A DNA stretch of 6,572 nucleotides from Methanothrix sp. (GTDB lineage Archaea; Halobacteriota; Methanosarcinia; Methanotrichales; Methanotrichaceae): contig JAAZNX010000163.1 in assembly GCA_012798025.1 (NCBI GenBank), positions 1 through 6,572 of the forward strand, in the 5' to 3' direction. The notes under the pieces are model-generated. The model searched no databases. It was not told where the DNA came from and worked only from the letters and a program-made list of their open reading frames with translations. Of the stretch, positions 1 to 5,010 are shown piece by piece (the first letter of the stretch is position 1; each line of letters opens with the position of its first letter). The position numbers and the translations under genes are program-made.

Positions 1-1
1 C

Positions 2-673
2 TACACCTGCATGACCCAGTACGATGCCACCTTGAAAGCGCCCGTTGCCTATCCAGCCCAGAACCTCAACGACACCTTAGGCCATGTGATCAGCAGTGCA
101 GGCCTGCGCCAGCTCAGGATTGCCGAGACTGAGAAATACGCACATGTCACATATTTCTTCAACGGCGGCAAGGAGCAGCCAAACCCTGGAGAGGATCGCG
201 TCCTCATTCCATCTCCAAAGGTGGCAACCTACGACCTCAAGCCGGAGATGAGCGCCTACGAGGTGAAGGATGAAGTGCTCAGGCGCATCGACTCTGCAAA
301 ATATGATCTGATCGTCCTCAACTTCGCCAATCCGGACATGGTGGGCCACACGGGCATCTTCGATGCGGCCGTGAAAGCAGTGGAGACTGTGGATGCCTGC
401 GTTGGATTTGTCGTGGACAAGATCCTGGAAGTAGGTGGCACAGTGCTGCTCACAGCCGATCACGGAAATGCTGAGAAGATGGTGGACGAAACCACAGGGC
501 AGCCTCATACGGCTCATACAACAAACCCTGTGCCATTCACGCTTATCATCGACGATGGCATAGAGCACAGGCTGCGGGATGATGGCATTTTGGCTGATGT
601 GGCGCCAACAGCATTGCAGCTGCTCAAGATAAAACAGCCGGAGGCTATGACCGGCAGATCTCTTATGATTTAA
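2..673 (+). CDS. gpmI: 2,3-bisphosphoglycerate-independent phosphoglycerate mutase, C-terminal part (5' end outside window)
   Basis: This is the last 223 codons of a cofactor-independent phosphoglycerate mutase, which interconverts 3- and 2-phosphoglycerate in the cytoplasm for glycolysis and gluconeogenesis. The frame is open from base 2, and the family is usually about 510 residues, so the first ATG at 11 is internal (context [10 protein letters not shown]). Counting from that internal Met, the visible signatures are [13 protein letters not shown] (41-53), [12 protein letters not shown] (104-115, with metal ligands D109 and H113), [10 protein letters not shown] (148-157, D150 and H151) and PHTAHT (165-170). 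The 41-residue gap between D109 and D150 equals that between the two metal-binding aspartates of bacterial GpmI. This is the long alkaline-phosphatase-superfamily GpmI with bacterial relatives, not the shorter archaeal ApgM type. The gene ends in TAA just before a hairpin/T-tract terminator and faces a convergent gene. No frameshift or missing residue is visible. Confidence 0.96.
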   Translation, partial: YTCMTQYDATLKAPVAYPAQNLNDTLGHVISSAGLRQLRIAETEKYAHVTYFFNGGKEQPNPGEDRVLIPSPKVATYDLKPEMSAYEVKDEVLRRIDSAKYDLIVLNFANPDMVGHTGIFDAAVKAVETVDACVGFVVDKILEVGGTVLLTADHGNAEKMVDETTGQPHTAHTTNPVPFTLIIDDGIEHRLRDDGILADVAPTALQLLKIKQPEAMTGRSLMI

Positions 674-685
674 TATTGGCAGCTT

Positions 686-742
686 GCAGGCAGCCAGATC
701 ACCCCCTGTACTGGCCGCCTGCTTTTTTTATCCTGCTTTTTT
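686..742 (+). terminator. Hairpin plus double T-tract terminator of gpmI
   Basis: The arms 686-697 (GCAGGCAGCCAG) and 711-722 (CTGGCCGCCTGC) pair over 12 positions with a single A-C mismatch around a 13-base loop. A run of seven T follows at once (723-729). A second copy of CCTGCTTTTTT (718-728 repeated at 732-742) adds a second T-tract 14 bases on. The arrangement resembles a bacterial intrinsic terminator. Archaeal RNA polymerase can stop on the T-runs alone, so the hairpin may instead protect the 3' end. The T-tracts work only for the gpmI direction; the convergent gene sees A-runs here. Confidence 0.8.
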
Positions 743-744
743 AT

Positions 745-1152
745 TTAGAAGAATAAACTCCCATGGTAAGTAGCCCACGACCAGCCGCTGGAATAGTAGT
801 AGGTTGTGCCACCTATGCCATAGACATTGGCAGCCCACCAGGGATCGTACACCACTGGATCATAGTAGTAGGTGGTGTAGACTGGCGTGGTATAGTAGTA
901 GGTCGGGTAATAGGTGTATCTGTAGGTCGGGTACCAGTAGTAGTCATAATAGACGGGATATGACCAGCTGTAGTAAGTGGTCCAGACTCCTCCCGGGCTC
1001 AGCCAATCGTAATGATCGTGATGATGATCTCCACCGAAATCATGTTCATGGTCACCTGGTCGATCAAAGGCAGAGCCTACTGCCATCAGCATTCCAAGCA
1101 GCGCGACTAATAGTATCAGTTTGATTGCTTTGATTTGAATTCCTCCAAGCAC
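745..1152 (-). CDS. Small secreted Tyr/Trp-rich protein with His/Asp-rich N-terminal segment, function unknown
   Basis: No family is recognised. The open frame gives 135 residues from a GTG at 1152. A clear signal peptide reads KAIKLILLVALLGMLMAVGSA (about 8-28), with likely cleavage after A28. The mature part opens with a His/Asp cluster (30-49, DHEHDFGGDHHHDHYD) that could bind divalent metal. A region built almost wholly of aromatic residues follows, with TYYY, YPTY and YDP motifs (about 58-130). I count 26 Tyr, 8 Trp and 4 Phe among roughly 107 mature residues. There is no Cys and almost no Lys. The start is doubtful: GTG 1152 lies at or above the transcript start predicted from the TATA box at 1167-1178, whereas a GGAGG (1146-1142) sits 7 bases before ATC at 1134, where the signal peptide would naturally begin as (M)KAIKL. 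A wall, sheath or surface role is conjecture. The frame is intact and the signal peptide argues that the gene is real. Confidence 0.72.
   Translation of the reverse strand: MLGGIQIKAIKLILLVALLGMLMAVGSAFDRPGDHEHDFGGDHHHDHYDWLSPGGVWTTYYSWSYPVYYDYYWYPTYRYTYYPTYYYTTPVYTTYYYDPVVYDPWWAANVYGIGGTTYYYSSGWSWATYHGSLFF
1142..1146 (-). promoter_or_regulatory. Strong Shine-Dalgarno GGAGG without a standard start codon after it
   Basis: GGAGG on the minus strand is the best ribosome site in the window. It lies inside the reading frame of the Tyr-rich protein, three codons after GTG 1152. Seven bases downstream, where a start codon is expected, the in-frame codon is ATC (1134-1132), followed by Lys-Ala-Ile-Lys-Leu of the signal peptide. 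The next in-frame ATG (codon 21, 1092-1090) falls inside the hydrophobic core and would destroy the signal. Confidence 0.6.
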
Positions 1153-1166
1153 TACGTTCCCAGCTT

Positions 1167-1178
1167 AATATAAAAAGT
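1167..1178 (-). promoter_or_regulatory. TATA-type promoter of the Tyr-rich secreted protein gene
   Basis: The minus strand reads ACTTTTTATATT, a good archaeal TATA box. With the usual spacing of about 25 bases from box centre to start, transcription should begin near 1144-1147. That is on or just before the GGAGG and downstream of the GTG at 1152. The same 12-mer occurs ahead of the glucan phosphorylase gene at 4156-4167. Confidence 0.65.
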
Positions 1179-1239
1179 TGATTTTTATGTAGAGATCATC
1201 TAATGCCTACATGATCCCTCCATGAATCTGCGAATGCCG

Positions 1240-1247
1240 AAAAAAAA
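1240..1247 (-). terminator. T8 tract ending the secreted-protein (and probably glgP) transcript
   Basis: Eight consecutive T on the minus strand start four bases after the TGA of the 215-residue secreted protein. Archaeal RNA polymerase terminates on such T-runs without needing a hairpin. A perfect 10-base palindrome, AACTGCAGTT (1257-1266), lies just upstream but has no loop, so I do not count it as a stem. Confidence 0.55.
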
Positions 1248-1252
1248 GCTCA

Positions 1253-1900
1253 TCACAACTGCAGTTCAGACCGATTCTGAGGCATCTGTTCGTCTTTGGG
1301 CACCTCTACGTGCAAGGTGTAAAGCAGGTCCCGGATGACCTCCCAGGGAAAGGTGGATATGACACGGCAGTTGGTCTTCCCGCGATACTGTCCATCCTCG
1401 TGAACGGACCCATCCGGCGAGTAGCTGGCCGCGACGACGAGATCGCCCTCTTTATATTGGCCCTGGCCGAGATATTGCCTGTCAAATCTGAAGTTGCCCA
1501 GAATGCCAGGCTGTCCGTCTATCAAGGGCTGATAGATATTGGGTTCATCTGCTCCGGATCCCTGCAAGGCAGCTAGCACAATGTACTCGTTGGCTGTGAT
1601 GTTGGCGAGCATAGGCTTTTCATAGTGAGTTAGAACTATCCAGGCAAAGTAGTCATCGCTTTGGACGGTCAGGTTGTACCTGTTGAAGTTCACGCCGTCA
1701 GAAGTGACGCCACTGGAAGGCTTTTCGACGATGACACTGTATTGCATTGTGGTATTCACATCAAAGGACACGTTATATGGTCCAACCATGCCAGCCTCGT
1801 GTGCGGCCCAGGAGGGGGTCACCAGAAACAGCATCACAACCAATACCAACTCTGCCCGCATTTCTCTTACCATTGACCTGCTTGTAAGTATCATGATCAT
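1253..1900 (-). CDS. Secreted protein of unknown function, probably N-glycosylated
   Basis: I do not recognise a family with certainty. The 215-residue product begins with a positively charged stretch and a hydrophobic core (LVLVVMLFLVTPSWAA, 18-33), a standard Sec signal with likely cleavage around A32/A33. The mature part looks like a beta-rich soluble domain, with motifs GMVGPYNVSFDVNTT (37-51), RYNLTV (74-79) and ANITANEYIVLA (99-110). Four N-X-S/T sequons (N49, N76, N100, N209) suggest N-glycosylation outside the cell. There is one Cys (C178) and no C-terminal anchor, so release or non-covalent attachment is likely. Starts at 1900, 1894, 1873 and 1861 are all in frame; the later ones give a more usual signal-peptide length, but none has a convincing ribosome site. 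The gene follows glgP by 36 bases with no clear terminator between them, so co-transcription is possible, although a weak TATA-like ATTTATGG overlaps the glgP stop. It may belong to a family restricted to its lineage. Confidence 0.75.
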   Translation of the reverse strand: MIMILTSRSMVREMRAELVLVVMLFLVTPSWAAHEAGMVGPYNVSFDVNTTMQYSVIVEKPSSGVTSDGVNFNRYNLTVQSDDYFAWIVLTHYEKPMLANITANEYIVLAALQGSGADEPNIYQPLIDGQPGILGNFRFDRQYLGQGQYKEGDLVVAASYSPDGSVHEDGQYRGKTNCRVISTFPWEVIRDLLYTLHVEVPKDEQMPQNRSELQL

Positions 1901-1936
1901 TTCATCTTTGTGGTCTCATTTGCATGCCGCCATAAA

Positions 1937-4096
1937 TCACCTGGCTTGTGCCTGCAAACTCATCTCGTTGGCGTACCTCAAGGCCTTTTGGTAGAACTCA
2001 AGGGCATATTCCTTGACCATCCTTCGAGAGCTAAACTTTGGAGCTGCGTTCTTTATCGATTCCTTCATGACCCTCACCCATTTGGGTGATACTCCTGAAT
2101 CATCCTTGTCGTAATAGAGAGGCACTATCTGTTTCTCAATAATTGTATAAAGTTCTTCTGAGTCGATTTCCTCAGACCCATTAGATCCATTATTTGCCCC
2201 ATCGAACGCCCATCCGTTTGCGCCCATATAGCCTTCGATCCACCAGCCGTCAAGAACGGAAAGCTGCGGCACTCCATTTATCCCCGCCTTCATGCCGCTT
2301 GTTCCCGATGCCTCGAAGGGCGGTTGGGGATTGTTGAGCCATACATCTACCCCATGAACTAAATACTGCGCAAGCTCCTCATCGTAGTCCTCGATGAAAG
2401 CTATGCGCCCACCATAGTTCGCATCCCTGGCGATGTTGTATACCTGCTGGATGAGCTGCTTGCCTGCGTTGTCAGAGGGATGTGCTTTCCCTGCAAATAT
2501 AATCTGCACCGGATGCCTGGGATGGTTAAGGATGCATTTCAGCCTCTCCAGATCATGCAAGATCAAGTTCGCTCTCTTGTATGCAGCAAACCTGCGTGCG
2601 AAGCCCAAGGTGAGCGTATTGGGATCTAACATGATCCCTGAGGCCATGATTATATTGAGATCTGCGTGCTCTTTCCACCTCTCGCGGGCCCTCTCCTTAA
2701 TTACAGCAATCATGGCCATCTTCAGCAGCCTGTGAACGCGCCAAAGTTCTGCGTCGGGGATATCGTCGACCAGCTGCCAGATGGACGGATTGTCGTGGTC
2801 TGCCAGCCAGTTCGGCCCTAGATACCTGTTGAACATGGCTGCAAGACTTGGGGCTATCCAGGTGGGAACGTGCACGCCATTTGTGATGTAACTGATTGGC
2901 AGGTCGCCTTCCGGAAGACCAGGCCAGAGGTGGCGCCACATCTTCCTTGTGACATCTCCATGCATCTTGCTCACCGCATTGCTGAAAGCAGACATGCGTA
3001 GGGCGAAGGCGGTCATGTTGAACCCGGACGATGAATTGCTGCAGTCCGTTCCGAGCCTATAAAACTCGTCCCGGTCCAGATCCAGCAGCGGGATGTAAGA
3101 CCCAAAATACTTGTCCATGAGCGCAAAAGAAAAAACGTCGTGTCCTGCGGGAACTGGCGTGTGCGTAGTGAAAATTGTGGTAGACCGAACCCGACCTGCC
3201 GCATCCTTGTAGCTTGAGCCATTCTCCACCAACTCTCTGATCCTCTCAAGAATTGCGAAGGCTGAATGGCCCTCATTGAGATGAAGGATTGAGTGCTTTA
3301 TGCCCAAGGCCTTGAGAATCTGGGTGCCACCGATCCCCAGGATCATCTCCTGAACCAGACGCTGCTCGGTGTCGCCGATGTAAAGGCGCGAGGATATGCC
3401 ACGATTCCAGGGATCATTTGCCTCGATGTCGGTGTCGATGAGATATAGTGGTACACGACCGATCTGAGCCTTCCACACCTCGAAGTAGATGGAACGCTCG
3501 ACTATTGGCACCTTGATGGTCAGCGTCTGACCGTCTTTATCCCGGACCCTGGAGATGGGAGCACGACTCCGCTCCAATGTCTCGCTCTCGTTGATTTGCC
3601 AGCCATCGGGTGAGAGCTTCTGGTGCAGGTAACCTTCTGGATACATGAAGCCCACCCCGACCGCTGGAACGCCGAGGTCGCTGCACTCTTTTAGAAAGTC
3701 TCCAGCCAAAAAACCCAAGCCACCTGCATAAAATGGCAGAGAATGGTGCAAGCCGTACTCGGCTGAAAAGTAGGCTATGGAATGCACCCCAGGATCTCGA
3801 ATTTTGGAGTAAAACCAGCTTTGATAAGCGTTTACATCGGCATCGAATCTGGCCATGACTGCATCGTATCTCCTCAGAAATCGCGAGTCTTTTGCCGCTG
3901 CATCTAGCACAGATCCATCCATCTCGGAGAGCTGCAACACTGGGTTTTGAGCCTTGAACTCAGAGCCGCTTCCGGCCAGCATGTAAAAGAGTGCTCTTGC
4001 CTCTGGATGCCAGCTCCACCACAGGTTGCATGCCAGCTCTCCAAGGCGAGAAATCCTCTCTGGCAGGTTTGGAAACTTGGGTTCGCAATCATCCAT
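1937..4096 (-). CDS. glgP: Alpha-glucan phosphorylase (GT35, long archaeal/bacterial type)
   Basis: This cytoplasmic enzyme uses phosphate to release glucose 1-phosphate from alpha-1,4-glucan (glycogen or maltodextrin). From the ATG at 4096 the product has 719 residues. An N-terminal DUF3417-type segment (about 8-100, with LPERISRLGELACNLWWSWH) is followed by the phosphorylase fold: YFSAEYGLHHSLPFYAGGLG (109-128), HLNEGHSAF (272-280), FTTHTPVPAGHDVF (309-322), TNGVHVPTW (405-413), RRFAAYKR (501-508), a GKAH phosphate-site motif (536-539) and EASGTSGMKAG (595-605). K603 of the last motif is the expected pyridoxal-phosphate lysine. I chose ATG 4096 over TTG 4111 because GGAG (4109-4106) lies 9 bases before it and overlaps the TTG. 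A TATA box at 4156-4167 gives the gene its own promoter just after pheA. The 3' neighbour, a secreted protein, may share the transcript. All key motifs are intact. The role is probably mobilising stored glucan; glucan specificity and chain length cannot be read from the sequence. Confidence 0.95.
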   Translation of the reverse strand: MDDCEPKFPNLPERISRLGELACNLWWSWHPEARALFYMLAGSGSEFKAQNPVLQLSEMDGSVLDAAAKDSRFLRRYDAVMARFDADVNAYQSWFYSKIRDPGVHSIAYFSAEYGLHHSLPFYAGGLGFLAGDFLKECSDLGVPAVGVGFMYPEGYLHQKLSPDGWQINESETLERSRAPISRVRDKDGQTLTIKVPIVERSIYFEVWKAQIGRVPLYLIDTDIEANDPWNRGISSRLYIGDTEQRLVQEMILGIGGTQILKALGIKHSILHLNEGHSAFAILERIRELVENGSSYKDAAGRVRSTTIFTTHTPVPAGHDVFSFALMDKYFGSYIPLLDLDRDEFYRLGTDCSNSSSGFNMTAFALRMSAFSNAVSKMHGDVTRKMWRHLWPGLPEGDLPISYITNGVHVPTWIAPSLAAMFNRYLGPNWLADHDNPSIWQLVDDIPDAELWRVHRLLKMAMIAVIKERARERWKEHADLNIIMASGIMLDPNTLTLGFARRFAAYKRANLILHDLERLKCILNHPRHPVQIIFAGKAHPSDNAGKQLIQQVYNIARDANYGGRIAFIEDYDEELAQYLVHGVDVWLNNPQPPFEASGTSGMKAGINGVPQLSVLDGWWIEGYMGANGWAFDGANNGSNGSEEIDSEELYTIIEKQIVPLYYDKDDSGVSPKWVRVMKESIKNAAPKFSSRRMVKEYALEFYQKALRYANEMSLQAQAR

Positions 4097-4105
4097 CAGA
4101 TGTGA

Positions 4106-4109
4106 CTCC
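4106..4109 (-). promoter_or_regulatory. Ribosome binding site that fixes the glgP start
   Basis: GGAG on the minus strand stands 9 bases before ATG 4096. It overlaps the upstream in-frame TTG (4111-4109), which therefore cannot be served by it. This supports the 719-residue product over a 724-residue one. Confidence 0.65.
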
Positions 4110-4155
4110 AACAGGCTGATATGGGTTATTCGCAGTCAAGGGCATCTAAGAACCG

Positions 4156-4167
4156 AATATAAAAAGT
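4156..4167 (-). promoter_or_regulatory. TATA-type promoter of glgP
   Basis: ACTTTTTATATT on the minus strand lies in the 92-base gap between pheA and glgP. The predicted transcript start is near 4135, giving a leader of about 40 bases. It matches the box at 1167-1178 at all 12 positions. The leading T5 could also help end the hmgA-pheA transcript, but no stem precedes it. Confidence 0.65.
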
Positions 4168-4188
4168 ATTCCCAGGCAAGTCAGGCTG

Positions 4189-5010
4189 CTATAGCCCATT
4201 CGATGCCCGTGGATAAGATCCCAGCACTTTGACCATGGCGGCTTTTTCCTGAATTCCCACCAAGGCATCTTTTACCACGGAATCATCCACGTGCCCCTCC
4301 AGGTCGATGAAGAAGTAGTAATCGCCAATGCCTTTGCGGCTTGGCCGAGACTCTATCCTTGTTAGATTTATTTTACGCGAGGCGAACTCTTGCAGTATAG
4401 AGAAGAGCGCACCTGGCCGGTCACGTTGCAGATAGATGACCAGAGATGTCTTGTCTTTGCCTGTGGACTTTGGGACCTTCCGTCCAGCCACGATGAACCT
4501 GGTGATGTTATCGCGGACATCCTGAATTTCCCTGGCCAGAACACGCAGACCATACTTTTCAGCAGTTCCGGCCTCTGCAATGGCCGCCATCTCCGGAAAC
4601 TCCTGGGCCAGATGGGCAGCATGGCTGGTGGAGCCCGTGGTCCTGATCTCTGCCTTGGGATAATTCTGACGCAGATACTGGCGACACTGGGCCAGGGCTT
4701 GGGGATGGGAGAGGATGACATTGATCCCTGCCTCGCCCCTGCCCACAAGGCAGTGCCTGATTGGCAAGTTCACCTCTGCAATTATCACGACATTCATGTG
4801 AAGTAGAAGATCCATGACCACTGTGACAGCACCTTCAAGGCTGTTTTCCACAGGAACGACGCCCGCATCCAGCTCTCCGGCCTCCACTGCCCTGAGCACC
4901 TCTTCGAAGTCGCCAAAGTAGACCAGCTTCGCCTCTGGCATGTCTCGCGACCAGCGCAATGCAGCCTTTTCAGAGTAAGTGCCTTCAGGCCCCAGAACAC
5001 CGATCCTCAT
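4189..5010 (-). CDS. pheA: Prephenate dehydratase with C-terminal ACT domain
   Basis: The enzyme converts prephenate to phenylpyruvate with loss of water and CO2, the committed step to phenylalanine. The 273-residue length fits a stand-alone dehydratase without a chorismate mutase domain. The catalytic region runs from about 1 to 180: GPEGTYSE (7-14), VPVENSLEG (52-60), SHPQAL (101-106), GSTSHAA (126-132) and the NITRF motif (168-172), whose T170 is the known catalytic threonine. The ACT regulatory domain (about 187-265) carries GALF (200-203) and ESRP (220-223), the phenylalanine-binding motifs, so feedback inhibition is expected. The ATG overlaps the hmgA stop in an ATGA, and AAGGTGA (5026-5020) inside hmgA stands 9 bases upstream, so translational coupling is likely. 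Chorismate mutase must be encoded elsewhere. No damage is visible. Confidence 0.96.
   Translation of the reverse strand: MRIGVLGPEGTYSEKAALRWSRDMPEAKLVYFGDFEEVLRAVEAGELDAGVVPVENSLEGAVTVVMDLLLHMNVVIIAEVNLPIRHCLVGRGEAGINVILSHPQALAQCRQYLRQNYPKAEIRTTGSTSHAAHLAQEFPEMAAIAEAGTAEKYGLRVLAREIQDVRDNITRFIVAGRKVPKSTGKDKTSLVIYLQRDRPGALFSILQEFASRKINLTRIESRPSRKGIGDYYFFIDLEGHVDDSVVKDALVGIQEKAAMVKVLGSYPRASNGL

Noticed and set aside
77..568. A 163-codon open frame on the minus strand opposite gpmI
   Set aside because: Shadow of a gene with clear metal-site motifs; no promoter, ribosome site or recognisable fold.
793..960. Recurrent tagtagtaggt units resembling a short repeat array or CRISPR
   Set aside because: Units are 12 bases, irregularly spaced by multiples of three, and explained by repeated Thr-Tyr-Tyr-Tyr codons; there are no spacer-sized unique intervals.
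763..1124. Plus-strand open frames (66 and 106 codons) across the Tyr-rich gene
   Set aside because: Their Val/Gly- and Ser/Arg-rich sequences are the antisense of repeated TAC/TAT codons, and the minus-strand frame alone has a signal peptide, TATA box and GGAGG.
1188..1220. Possible small hairpins (TGTAG/CTACA and GATCAT/ATGATC) in the gap upstream of the Tyr-rich gene
   Set aside because: Stems of five or six pairs that exclude each other; no more than expected by chance, and no T-tract follows.
1901..1936. Short ATG frame and TATA-like ATTTATGG between glgP and the secreted-protein gene
   Set aside because: The ATG frame has only a few codons and the box is weak and overlaps the glgP stop; not enough to call a separate gene or promoter.
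4368..4748. A 126-codon minus-strand frame overlapping pheA in another frame
   Set aside because: It overlaps the intact catalytic and ACT domains of pheA, so it is a shadow frame and not a frameshifted piece.
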